A program made the position numbers and the translations under genes. Source: Candidatus Zhuqueibacterota bacterium (lineage in GTDB: Bacteria; Zhuqueibacterota; Zhuqueibacteria; Residuimicrobiales; Krinioviventaceae). From it: a DNA stretch of 36,827 nucleotides. The stretch is from assembly GCA_003854995.1 (NCBI GenBank), contig RQOI01000083.1, positions 1 to 36,827 of the forward strand. Direction: 5' to 3'. Shown piece after piece: positions 17,780 through 25,537 of this stretch. Numbering within the stretch: the first letter of the stretch is position 1; each line of letters opens with the position of its first letter. The notes below the pieces were generated by a model. The model was not told the origin of the DNA, ran no database searches, and worked only from the letters and a program-made list of their open reading frames with translations.

Positions 17780-20101
17780 TTAGTAATGATAATAGCTGTA
17801 CGAACTTTTCATGTTTGCCTCTTCCGTACCATTCATGACGACGCCGACGAGATTAGCCGGCACTGTGTTAAATATGTCCAATCTTTCTTTTGCATTGTTA
17901 CGATTGGTCTTGCCCGCTTTCACGACGATGACGACCGCATCAACCAGGGTGCTGATGACAACCGAATCGGTTGCTGCATCAAGTGGCGGTGCATCAAATA
18001 TGATAAAGTCGTACTTTCTCTTCACCTCGGCGACAAATCGCCGCATCTGCATTGAGCCGAGCAATTCTGATGGATTGGGAATTAAGGAACCGCAACTCAG
18101 CACAGAGAGATTGGGAACATGCGTCGGCTGGACCAGTCCGACGAGGGTCGCCTTATTGCTCAGATAGTTAGTCAAACCAGGATCCTTTGAGGTGCTAAAG
18201 GTATTATGCTGAACGCCGCGACGCAAATCGGCGTCAACCAACAGCGTATTCGTGCGTTGTTGGGCCATGATGATGGCGAGATTGCTCGCGGTGAACGATT
18301 TCCCCTCCTCCGGGCTGATGCTGGTGATGAGTAATGTCCGGATCCGTTCCGAGCCGCGCGCGAACAGCAGCTGTGTTCGTAACGCCCGATACGCTTCGCC
18401 GACCGGTGTCGGCGAATAGTCATGCGTCACCAGCTGGCGATCAATTTGCAGCGCTTTTTGGTCATCGCGAAAATCGGGAATATCTTTGAAAGAAACAACT
18501 GGTATTGTTCCGAGCACCGGCAAGTTCAGATACCGTTCGACATCGCGAAGTGTATACAACGATCGATCCGCGATGTCAAGGCCAATCGAGAGGAAGAGCC
18601 CAAACAGCAAACCAAGACCACTGCCCAGCATGACCTGCCTTTTTTTGCTCGGATTGACCGGAGTGGTCGGCCGCGCGGCGCGGTCCAGGATGCGAATGCC
18701 GGCATCCGAACCGGTGCCAGAAACCTGCAGTCTTTTCATTTCAACATAGAAAGTCGTGAACAGCTCTTCATCGACCTGTTTTTTTCGCTCCAGCTCCATC
18801 AGCCGTCTTTCATCACTCGGCAGGGTGTGCAGCTTTGCCTCAAGTTCCACTTTTTCCTTGCGTTGAGCAGATTCTTGCTCGGCAAGAATATTTCGATAGT
18901 TGGATGCAAATTCAATAATTTTATCCTGCGTCTCCTGGATCCTTTTGGCATAGTTGATGACATCTTTGTGCTCAGCGGAAAACTCGGAATACAATCGATC
19001 ATATTCCTTTTCCAAATTCTCGAGGTTTTGTCGATAGATTATTAATTCCGGCTCTTGCGTCATGGCGCCAAAAGAGGCAAGCTGATGAACGACGACGCGT
19101 CGATATTCGCGCTCGTAGCCATCTTCAGGATTTTCAAGCTTCATGAGTAGATTTGAAAGCATTCGACGCTGATGAGGTAAATCCCTCAACGCGCTTTCGT
19201 TAGCTGCCAATCGATTCATGAGGCTCTTTTTCTCAGCATCCAGGGAAAGCGGATACTGGGAATAGAATCGGTGCAGGCCCTCTTCACTATTCTTCATATT
19301 CTCTTCGGCTGCGGAAAGGTTTCGGCTCAGCATATCCCGATAGGTGTCCGAATCCATCAACTTGAGTCTCTTGATTTCGAGCAGATAAGCCTCGGCAATC
19401 CGATTGAGAAGTTTTGGTATCAGATCAGGATTTTCATCTTCAAGCTCGATCACCAAAAAATTCCCGGCCCGGTTGAAAGTTTTTTCAACAGAATAATAGA
19501 GGAATTTAAATCCCTTGATAAACGGCCTGATGCGGAAATGAAATTCTCCCGGCTTGTAGCTGAAATTTGGATTAAGGCGATATGAAATGCCGTTTATAGA
19601 GCGCGGCGTATCGACAGCCTCCCAGACGTCGGCGCTATCGACCGGCGTCGCCATATCGCTGTCTTTTCGATACAAGTAATAAGTGCCCAGTTTATCAATG
19701 ACGATTTTGTACTGCGCCTCAACGGGATTCGTTGTCGTGTGATATTCAAGGAACACTTCATCAAAATCTTTATATACAGAGTCTAAATTCACAAATGCCA
19801 AACCGAGGACAGCTGCCATGCGCTCGGTGAAGGATTGACTGCGAATTTCGGCCTGTGTATCACCATCAAAAATATTATACTCGTCGGTGCCAACCTTTTT
19901 TGACTGTATGACAACCCTGCATCGATATCTGGGCACCTGATTCTTGGCAATAAAATAAAAAGGGATGGCAAAGACAAGGCTCAAACTGATGATGAGCCAC
20001 TTGCGTCTCCATATGCCTCGAAAAAATTTTGCAAAATCTATTTGACTGGACAGCTCTTTATCAATCGGCTCTTCAAATGTCTCGAAATCTTCCATTGCCA
20101 T
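17780..20101 (-). CDS. Wzc-like polysaccharide copolymerase / BY-type tyrosine autokinase
   Basis: A 773-residue fused Wzz-BY-kinase. The N-terminal Wzz domain has its first membrane helix at ~35-52 ('WLIISLSLVFAIPFYFIA'). A long coiled-coil periplasmic region (~225-460, many Glu/Lys/Leu) leads to the 'AARPTTPVNPSKKRQ' segment and a second helix near 495-515 ('VMLGSGLGLLFGLFLSIG'). The cytoplasmic kinase has Walker A 'SPEEGKSFTASNLA' (~597), Walker A' 'TLLVDADLRRG' and Walker B 'FIIFDAPP'. It ends in a tyrosine cluster ('SSYSYYHY') that is the expected autophosphorylation site. It controls polymer length and export with the Wza-like protein encoded just upstream (ten-base gap). Confidence 0.96.
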   Translation of the reverse strand: MAMEDFETFEEPIDKELSSQIDFAKFFRGIWRRKWLIISLSLVFAIPFYFIAKNQVPRYRCRVVIQSKKVGTDEYNIFDGDTQAEIRSQSFTERMAAVLGLAFVNLDSVYKDFDEVFLEYHTTTNPVEAQYKIVIDKLGTYYLYRKDSDMATPVDSADVWEAVDTPRSINGISYRLNPNFSYKPGEFHFRIRPFIKGFKFLYYSVEKTFNRAGNFLVIELEDENPDLIPKLLNRIAEAYLLEIKRLKLMDSDTYRDMLSRNLSAAEENMKNSEEGLHRFYSQYPLSLDAEKKSLMNRLAANESALRDLPHQRRMLSNLLMKLENPEDGYEREYRRVVVHQLASFGAMTQEPELIIYRQNLENLEKEYDRLYSEFSAEHKDVINYAKRIQETQDKIIEFASNYRNILAEQESAQRKEKVELEAKLHTLPSDERRLMELERKKQVDEELFTTFYVEMKRLQVSGTGSDAGIRILDRAARPTTPVNPSKKRQVMLGSGLGLLFGLFLSIGLDIADRSLYTLRDVERYLNLPVLGTIPVVSFKDIPDFRDDQKALQIDRQLVTHDYSPTPVGEAYRALRTQLLFARGSERIRTLLITSISPEEGKSFTASNLAIIMAQQRTNTLLVDADLRRGVQHNTFSTSKDPGLTNYLSNKATLVGLVQPTHVPNLSVLSCGSLIPNPSELLGSMQMRRFVAEVKRKYDFIIFDAPPLDAATDSVVISTLVDAVVIVVKAGKTNRNNAKERLDIFNTVPANLVGVVMNGTEEANMKSSYSYYHY

Positions 20102-20111
20102 AATTCAACCT

Positions 20112-20777
20112 TTAATTTTTATCACTGAATGCGTAGTATAAAAGCACGAGCGATGCGAAAAAGTTGACATATCTCGTAATCGCATCAAAACTGATTCTGC
20201 TAACTCGCGGAACGACGATCTCATCACCAGATACAAGTCTCAGCTCGCGAATGGATGTCCCTTCATACAAGGAATTCCAAAAATCTGCGTAAATGATTTC
20301 GCCATTTCGCACGACGTAAATATCTTCAGCTGCGAGGTTACTCGACAGTCCGCCCGCCTCGGCAACTACATCCCAAAAAGAGGTCGTCGGGCTAAAGCGG
20401 TACATTCCTGGTTTGCCGAACTCTCCCTTCAGGATCAGCCGAATGAGAGGATTGATCATGATGGTCAAATTTTTTCCGTACGTTTTAAACTTTTCTTCAA
20501 ACAGCTTTGTCACTTCCTCGAGCGACATGTCTGCCACATAGACTCGGCCAAATGATCCCAATTGTACATAACCTTCGCCATCAATCACAAATTCGACATC
20601 ATGAAAGTTTGACAGGATTCTATTGCGGTTAGGCTCCATTTCATTGTCGTAGATCAATATTTTCAAGCCATCGGCCTTTTTAAATCTGAAATCTTCTGTT
20701 GCATGCGCAGTAAGGTGCACGGCGAAAAATAATGCGATGATCAAACTCTTGCATAAAGTTTTCTGAACCACGTCCAA
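20112..20777 (-). CDS. small Wza-like polysaccharide export protein
   Basis: A 221-residue protein, shorter than Wza (about 380). It has a signal peptide (hydrophobic core 'SLIIALFFAVHLTAHA', cleavage near residue 26) but no lipobox cysteine. A Poly_export domain covers ~30-110 (with 'GEGYVQLGSFGRVYVADMSLEE'), and a single SLBB domain ~112-185 follows ('LKGEFGKPGMYRFSPTTSFWDVVAEAGGL', shown in two parts: 'LKGEFGKPGMYRF' and 'SFWDVVAEAGGL'). The C-terminus has a hydrophobic helix ('YVNFFASLVLLYYAF'). It is expected to bridge between the Wzc-like protein and the outer membrane. Without a lipid anchor and full-length barrel it may need another partner to cross the outer membrane. Confidence 0.9.
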   Translation of the reverse strand: MDVVQKTLCKSLIIALFFAVHLTAHATEDFRFKKADGLKILIYDNEMEPNRNRILSNFHDVEFVIDGEGYVQLGSFGRVYVADMSLEEVTKLFEEKFKTYGKNLTIMINPLIRLILKGEFGKPGMYRFSPTTSFWDVVAEAGGLSSNLAAEDIYVVRNGEIIYADFWNSLYEGTSIRELRLVSGDEIVVPRVSRISFDAITRYVNFFASLVLLYYAFSDKN

Positions 20778-20789
20778 TCTCTCCTCAAT

Positions 20790-21530
20790 TTACCGTGAGC
20801 GGAAATAACGAAATCTCTTGGTCTTTGTATCCAGAGACAAGCTTTTCAATATGTTGTATAGTTTGAGCAAACCGACCCTGGTATAGCCAAAGCGTGGTGA
20901 AAAGAGCATCCTTTTCAATCCCCAGGCGCCAAGAATCGGATTCTCCAGAACGATCTTTTTTATTTTTTCATTGATCGGCAATAGAGTTTCATCGATTTCC
21001 CTGCTGTGGGATCGACTCGGCTTCGAATCAGAGGGCGTGATCGCAGCAGCGGGTGTCCGATGCTGTCGATCGATCTGATCGCTGACCAGCGCACTCTTTG
21101 TCGACGCATTGACGCTCATGCCGGCGACAGGGCGGATGTAGGAAGATGGAGCTGCCGCGCTGTTGAGTCCACGACAAAAATCAAAATCCTCAATAGCTTC
21201 CTCGATCGAGTCATAGCTGGAAAGGATGCGATGAAATTCGAGCATTTCGAATACTTCAAAAACCTCCGATGACATCTGCGTGATTTTCAAATCACCGCCT
21301 TTTTCCTGCAATCTGCGTATTTCGCCGACAAACACGCCCCATCCTGCGCTGCTGACATATTGAACCGCCGCCATATCGATGATAAATTGACAGATGCCCT
21401 GTTCAATCGTCTGCCCCAGCAACTTTTGCAGCTCAGACGATGTGTTCGTATCGACATAGCCATGCGTTTTAAGCAATGCGATATCCTTCAACGCTCCGAC
21501 CCGATACTCTTCAATTTGAATACCTTCCAT
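20790..21530 (-). CDS. STAS-domain protein with transposase-like HTH C-terminal region
   Basis: A 246-residue protein. The ATG at 21530 has AAAAGGAAAT upstream; the open frame reaches 21656 but the extra 42 residues look non-protein-like. Residues ~1-115 form a STAS domain (anti-sigma antagonist type), with the hallmark 'FIIDMAAVQYVSSAGWG' (~49-65). By eye, Ser60/Ser61 precede an Ala at the SpoIIAA Ser58 position, so the phosphoacceptor is uncertain. Residues ~125-185 are a polar linker. Residues ~185-246 ('INEKIKKIVLENPILGAWGL' then 'FGYTRVGLLKLYNILKSLSL', ending in a basic tail) resemble the HTH region of IS3-type transposases, suggesting DNA binding. It heads the polysaccharide operon, 12 bases before the export gene, and is a plausible regulator of it. 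Confidence 0.85.
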   Translation of the reverse strand: MEGIQIEEYRVGALKDIALLKTHGYVDTNTSSELQKLLGQTIEQGICQFIIDMAAVQYVSSAGWGVFVGEIRRLQEKGGDLKITQMSSEVFEVFEMLEFHRILSSYDSIEEAIEDFDFCRGLNSAAAPSSYIRPVAGMSVNASTKSALVSDQIDRQHRTPAAAITPSDSKPSRSHSREIDETLLPINEKIKKIVLENPILGAWGLKRMLFSPRFGYTRVGLLKLYNILKSLSLDTKTKRFRYFRSR

Positions 21531-21847
21531 AATTTCCTTTTCACCTGTTCGTTCGCTTTTTTCCAGCGCGACCGCACCACACGCATTGAGGGTCACTGCC
21601 TGCAGAGAGCGGTTTATTGAGCAAAGTTGGTGCCAATGGAAGAGATCATGCGGCAAATGAAAGGGGGATGAAACGGCGCAGGTTTGTATGCCAGTAATTC
21701 TATATTTTTATTAGTCTAATAGCGGAAAGTTTTGCAAGAATATGCACGCCTTTGATTCCGATTCAAGCCGGCGGCATAAAATAAAACAGGTCTGTCAAGG
21801 CACGAGACAAAGATGTCCCACCCTAATACATCAGTAAAAAAACCGCA
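21531..21847. other. intergenic region upstream of the polysaccharide operon
   Basis: These 317 bases hold no gene I can support. The first 126 bases (21531-21656) are an open extension of the STAS gene that I judge to be leader. A possible sigma-70-like promoter lies near 21708-21737, which would give a leader of roughly 170 bases. No JUMPstart/ops element (GGCGGTAG) and no c-di-GMP riboswitch signature was seen on the - strand. Confidence 0.5.
21708..21737 (-). promoter_or_regulatory. possible promoter of the polysaccharide operon
   Basis: On the - strand, TTGCAA (21732-21737) is followed after 18 bases by TAATAA (21708-21713) in an AT-rich stretch. The match to TTGACA/TATAAT is only moderate. 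It is the best candidate in the gap before the STAS gene. Confidence 0.3.
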
Positions 21848-21862
21848 TCACTTGCGTTTTTT
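21836..21862 (-). terminator. possible terminator overlapping the glgA stop
   Basis: On the - strand, AAAAAACGC, a seven-base loop, then GCGG and seven T overlap the glgA stop codon (21848-21850). The stem is short (three G/C pairs plus A-T pairs, with one bulge), so termination may be weak. Confidence 0.35.
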
Positions 21863-23329
21863 GCTCTCCAGCTTTTGATAGACCTTGATATAGTTCTCAG
21901 CTGACTGTGTCCATGAAAAATCAACCTTCATCCCGCGTCGCTGGATTTTGATCCAATTCTTTTGATCCTGAAAAGCCGTGACGGCGTGATGAATGGCGGT
22001 CAGCATGGCGTTGCTGCTATAGTCGGTGAAAACAAAGCCAGTGCCTTTTTCAGGTTCCAGGACAAAATCAATGATCGTATCCGCCAGCCCGCCGGTTTTT
22101 CGAACAATGGGGACAGTGCCATATCTGAGGCTATACATCTGATTGAGTCCACAGGGTTCGAACCGGGAAGGCATCAAAAACATATCACTACCCGCTTCGA
22201 TCAGGTGAGCGAGTTCTTCATCAAAGGTGAGAAAAGCGGCGATTTGATTCGGGTTGGTTTTGGCGGCTTTTTTGAAAAACTTGTGGTATCTCTCATCGCC
22301 GGTGCCCAAAACGACGAGCTGGACTTTCAATGATATCAGCTTGTCAATGACATCAGCAATGAGGTCAAAGCCTTTTTGATCAACCATTCGCGAGACGATG
22401 CCGATGATCGGCGTTTTTTCATCGAACGGCAGCTTGGCTCGGGCAGTCAGCGCTTTTTTATTTTCAAGCTTGCCACTCAGATTGTCAGCATCATAGGGAG
22501 AGATGAACGGATCTTTCTCGGGATTCCAGACAGAATAATCAACGCCGTTCAAAATGCCGTGAATATCATTTTTACGTCGCCGCAGAATATCCAAAAGGCC
22601 GGCGCTCTGCTCCATATCTGTCTGTATTTCTTCGGCATACGTCGGGCTGACCGTCGTGATGAGGTCGGACGTCACCAAACCACTCTTTAGGAAATTGATT
22701 CGGTCCCAGATCTCCAGATCGCTGGTATTCACCTCGGGGCCGATGCCGATCCTCGGCAGCACCGATTTATCAAAGCTGCCTTGATAAGACAAATTATGGA
22801 CCGAGAGCACCGTTGCAGTGCCGGCAAAGAACGGATCCTGGGCGTATTCGTGCTTCAATAACCAGGGTATCATAGCTGTCTGCCAATCGTTGCAGTGGAT
22901 CACCTGCGGCTGCCAATGAAGCAGTTTTGTCGTTGCCAGGGTGGCCCGGCACAACAGCATGAATCGCTCGGCATTGTCTGGAAAATCTGTGCCTGTTTTT
23001 GCATCCACATAGAGTTCCGGACGGCTGAAATAGGCGGGATAATCCAGAAAATAGACCTGCACTTTCGAATCGGGAATGAACGCTGACTTGGCGCACGTCA
23101 CATGTTCCTTGCTCCCCATGCGCACCGGAATTTTTTTGAGTCGAATGACCTCGCGCAGGATATATTTCCGTTCACTGATGATCCCGTATTTGGGCATTAT
23201 AATCCGGACATCATGCCCCATATCGTACAGAGCTTTGGGCAGCGAACTCGTCACATCCGCCAGACCGCCGGTTTTTGCAAACGGGGATACCTCTGAAGCA
23301 AGAAATAGGATTCTGAATCGATTTTTCAT
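21848..23329 (-). CDS. glgA: glycogen/starch synthase
   Basis: A 493-residue GT5 glycogen synthase of normal length. The ADP-glucose-binding K-x-G-G-L motif is at residues ~19-23 ('AKTGGLADV'). 'VIHCNDWQTAMIPWLL', 'VLSVHNLSYQG', 'GILNGVDYSVWNPEKD' and 'SRFEPCGLNQMYSLRYGTVP' are all GT5 signatures. It elongates alpha-1,4-glucan chains from ADP-glucose (or UDP-glucose in some lineages). The start ATG has AAGG seven bases upstream. No glgB, glgC or glgP is nearby and the gene appears to be a single-gene unit, with its own possible promoter at 23387-23415. Confidence 0.96.
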   Translation of the reverse strand: MKNRFRILFLASEVSPFAKTGGLADVTSSLPKALYDMGHDVRIIMPKYGIISERKYILREVIRLKKIPVRMGSKEHVTCAKSAFIPDSKVQVYFLDYPAYFSRPELYVDAKTGTDFPDNAERFMLLCRATLATTKLLHWQPQVIHCNDWQTAMIPWLLKHEYAQDPFFAGTATVLSVHNLSYQGSFDKSVLPRIGIGPEVNTSDLEIWDRINFLKSGLVTSDLITTVSPTYAEEIQTDMEQSAGLLDILRRRKNDIHGILNGVDYSVWNPEKDPFISPYDADNLSGKLENKKALTARAKLPFDEKTPIIGIVSRMVDQKGFDLIADVIDKLISLKVQLVVLGTGDERYHKFFKKAAKTNPNQIAAFLTFDEELAHLIEAGSDMFLMPSRFEPCGLNQMYSLRYGTVPIVRKTGGLADTIIDFVLEPEKGTGFVFTDYSSNAMLTAIHHAVTAFQDQKNWIKIQRRGMKVDFSWTQSAENYIKVYQKLESKKRK

Positions 23330-23386
23330 ATCATCGCCTTAGTATGAGAACACTGATACAACATCCCCTTGCATATGAATACAAGC

Positions 23387-23415
23387 AATCTAATTAAGAA
23401 TCCTAAAGTTAGCAA
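23387..23415 (-). promoter_or_regulatory. possible glgA promoter
   Basis: On the - strand, TTGCTA (23410-23415), 17-base spacer, TAGATT (23387-23392). Each hexamer matches the sigma-70 consensus at four of six positions, with ideal spacing, about 55 bases before the glgA start. Confidence 0.4.
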
Positions 23416-23434
23416 AATTTTTGTGAAATGCAAT

Positions 23435-23458
23435 AAAAAAGGGTAACGTTCGTTACCC
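23435..23458 (-). terminator. rho-independent terminator of the envelope operon
   Basis: On the - strand, GGGTAAC-GAAC-GTTACCC forms a perfect seven-pair stem with a four-base loop (23441-23458), followed at once by TTTTTT (23440-23435). It lies eight bases past the stop of the lipoprotein gene and so ends the 25407-23466 operon. Confidence 0.9.
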
Positions 23459-23465
23459 TCTTGAC

Positions 23466-24224
23466 TCAAAGCTGACCGAGATGTGATTGTGCTCGGCCGG
23501 CATATTCACTGGTGGGATGTTCTTTGAGCAGTTTCTCAAACTCCCTTTTTGCCTGCGCTTTATCATTCAATTGAATATAGCATAATCCCAGCTTGAGCTG
23601 AGCGTCATCTAGTTTATTCGAATTTGGAAAGTTGAAAACCTTTTGGAACTCCATGATGGCTTGGTTATAGTTGCCCAATCCATAGTAGCATTCACCTTTC
23701 CAGTACTGGCAATTATCTGACAGAGAGTTGTTTTCGCCCGATGCCAACAACTGATCGAACGCGAAAATAGCGTCGTTGTATCGCCGGCTGTAATAAAGTC
23801 GCAGCGCGTCATCATATCGGCTCTTAAAGCTCGTCCCGGTCGGCACCGTTATTTGCGTGAGGGTTTGCGATTTGGCTTGAATTTGCGCATCCTTTTCCTC
23901 AAGTTGGTTCTTCAGCGACGCCAGTTGCCGATCTCTTTCAGTGACTTCGCTTTCCAGACGCCCAATTTCATCCTGCAATATCTGTTGTTCGTCCTTTGTC
24001 TCGGTCGTCGGCGGTTCAGTCTCCACTTGCTCATCTTTTATACCGAGCAGGCGCAGCACTTCATCTTCATCGGAAGAGGCGGCTTGATCATCGGTCATCG
24101 TCTCGCCGGGATACAACTCTTCCTCACCGTATGCACCTGCCTGATTACCCGCGCACGAAAAGATGAGAAAACCAGAAAGAATAAAAGTGAATAAAAGCGA
24201 ATAAATCCAAATCAGGCGTTTCAT
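23466..24224 (-). CDS. TPR lipoprotein, CpoB/YbgF-like
   Basis: A 252-residue exported protein. The second ATG (24224) is preferred because AGGAG lies seven bases before it; the first (24230) would sit almost on that site. The N-terminus is a lipoprotein signal ('SGFLIFSC', cysteine near residue 24; Phe at -2 is less usual). A short acidic region follows, then a coiled coil (~75-125, 'LESEVTERDRQLASLKNQLE'). Three TPR-like repeats (~140-250) finish the protein ('YNDAIFAFDQLLASG', 'YNQAIMEFQKVF', 'KAQAKREFEKLLKEHPTSEY'). This coiled coil plus TPR order is that of CpoB/YbgF, a periplasmic partner of Tol-Pal and cell-wall synthesis, but no tol or pal genes are near. It follows the barrel gene by ten bases. 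Confidence 0.88.
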   Translation of the reverse strand: MKRLIWIYSLLFTFILSGFLIFSCAGNQAGAYGEEELYPGETMTDDQAASSDEDEVLRLLGIKDEQVETEPPTTETKDEQQILQDEIGRLESEVTERDRQLASLKNQLEEKDAQIQAKSQTLTQITVPTGTSFKSRYDDALRLYYSRRYNDAIFAFDQLLASGENNSLSDNCQYWKGECYYGLGNYNQAIMEFQKVFNFPNSNKLDDAQLKLGLCYIQLNDKAQAKREFEKLLKEHPTSEYAGRAQSHLGQL

Positions 24225-24234
24225 GTTCATTCTC

Positions 24235-25407
24235 CTAATTTTGCTTCGTCATGACGATATAAGTGGCTGCACCCCAGCCGAAGAATGCTACTAATGCCGA
24301 GACGATTCGCCAGTTACGGCCACTGCTCGCGACCTTGACCTGGATGGGCCGTTTTGGCAACCCGGAATATCCAATGCCTTTCAGATCTGTGTCAACAGCC
24401 ACAACACAGTATTCGATTCCAGCGGTCGTCACATAGGCCCCATTGATGACCGCTTCGTAATAGACATCCCCCATATTTTTCAACGGCGCCAGTTTCCATT
24501 TTTGCGTTCCTGTCGTGCGATAGATGACGGTCGCTGTCCGAATTGGTATCTCGGATGTGATGACAGCTGTCAAACGCAAGTCCCGTCCCTCTTCCGCCTG
24601 AAAAACAGGATAATGGATGACCGTCGGCGCTTTGGTCGGCTTGGGTGGTTTTCCCAAATCCGGCTTGCCATCATGGTCCCAAAAACCATTTCGATCTTCC
24701 GGGCGATAGAGATCGAGGTCCAGCCTCTTTGTCACGTTATCGCGATCCAAATCGAGCGGATCCTTTTTTAGGAAAGAATAGTTGATTCCAGCCCAGATGG
24801 AGGTGATGCCGTCATTCAAGTCGCCTGTATCGCGCTGATCGAGCAGATCCACCCCGGTATAGCGGAAATCAGCGCCGATGGCCAGACCCAGTCCGTTGTC
24901 AAAATTGAACTCCAGGCCGCCGGACGTTTTGAAAAACAGGTCAAAATTTTTCTGTTCTTTTCCTTCGCGAACGACCGTGCTGCCATCATATTTGGATTCC
25001 CAGTTAACCCCGCCAAAGCCGAGCGAGGCAAACGGATTGACCGTGTTGCGCGGGAGAAAATTGAATTTAAAGTCGAGCTCAATGGGCATCGCAACTGTCT
25101 GAAATTCATTTATATCAACTTGATCGACCGGAAGATAATGGGCGACCTCATGGAGGTCTTTGCTCTCTTTCGTCATCAGGTTCGAATAGTTTACCTCGAC
25201 ACCAATGGCAAAATATGAGATGGGAGAGTACGAGATCAACAATGATCCCATGGGATTGAATCGTGGTGTGTACCAATCCCCCTCAAGTTTGTTGACGCCA
25301 GCTTTCAAGCCGATGCCGAATTTATCGTCGGCCGCGTGCAAGCTGTTTTTCGTCAACAATTGGACAAAGAGGGAGACGACAAGCAGAGTGAAAACGGCTC
25401 TTCTCAA
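24235..25407 (-). CDS. outer-membrane beta-barrel protein with FN3-like domain and C-terminal helix
   Basis: A 390-residue exported protein. TTG at 25407 is chosen because AAAGGA sits seven bases upstream and it gives a compact signal peptide ('RRAVFTLLVVSLFVQLL', cleavage near 'LHAADD'); the GTG at 25429-25431 has no properly spaced site. Residues ~25-200 look like an eight-stranded OmpA/OMP_b-brl-type barrel ('GIGLKAGVNKLEGDW', 'YFAIGVEVNYSNL', 'GITSIWAGINYSFL'). An Asp-rich linker (~205-240, 'DLDRDNVTKRLDLDL') recalls calcium-binding TSP3-type repeats. A beta-sandwich of about 100 residues follows, then a hydrophobic helix near the C-terminus ('IVSALVAFFGWGAATYIVM'). That terminal helix is unusual for an outer-membrane barrel. 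Unnamed family. Confidence 0.82.
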   Translation of the reverse strand: MRRAVFTLLVVSLFVQLLTKNSLHAADDKFGIGLKAGVNKLEGDWYTPRFNPMGSLLISYSPISYFAIGVEVNYSNLMTKESKDLHEVAHYLPVDQVDINEFQTVAMPIELDFKFNFLPRNTVNPFASLGFGGVNWESKYDGSTVVREGKEQKNFDLFFKTSGGLEFNFDNGLGLAIGADFRYTGVDLLDQRDTGDLNDGITSIWAGINYSFLKKDPLDLDRDNVTKRLDLDLYRPEDRNGFWDHDGKPDLGKPPKPTKAPTVIHYPVFQAEEGRDLRLTAVITSEIPIRTATVIYRTTGTQKWKLAPLKNMGDVYYEAVINGAYVTTAGIEYCVVAVDTDLKGIGYSGLPKRPIQVKVASSGRNWRIVSALVAFFGWGAATYIVMTKQN

Positions 25408-25452
25408 AGTGGCTTCCTTTCTACCAAACACCCTTTGTTCGTTTATGCTCTC

Positions 25453-25481
25453 AAGATATTAAAGTTGCCATTGAATGTCAA
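25453..25481 (-). promoter_or_regulatory. sigma-70-type promoter of the barrel-lipoprotein operon
   Basis: On the - strand, TTGACA (25476-25481), 17-base spacer, TATCTT (25453-25458). The -35 box is perfect and the -10 matches four of six. Transcription would begin near 25446, giving a leader of about 40 bases before the TTG start. Confidence 0.75.
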
Positions 25482-25537
25482 GTTCTTTTTGACTCAAAAT
25501 TAATGGATACAATATATTAGGCCAATTTAGAAGACAT

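Noticed and set aside
20790..20980. remnant of an IS3-type transposase
   Set aside because: The HTH-like tail is in frame with an intact STAS domain and has no neighbouring transposase catalytic domain or terminal repeats, so it is treated as a domain of the regulator.
21531..21656. 42-residue N-terminal extension of the STAS protein
   Set aside because: The internal ATG at 21530 has a good ribosome-binding site and starts the conserved STAS domain; the extension is Cys/His-rich and unlike the family.
21531..21847. JUMPstart/ops element or c-di-GMP riboswitch
   Set aside because: Neither the GGCGGTAG ops core nor the conserved riboswitch segments were found on the - strand.
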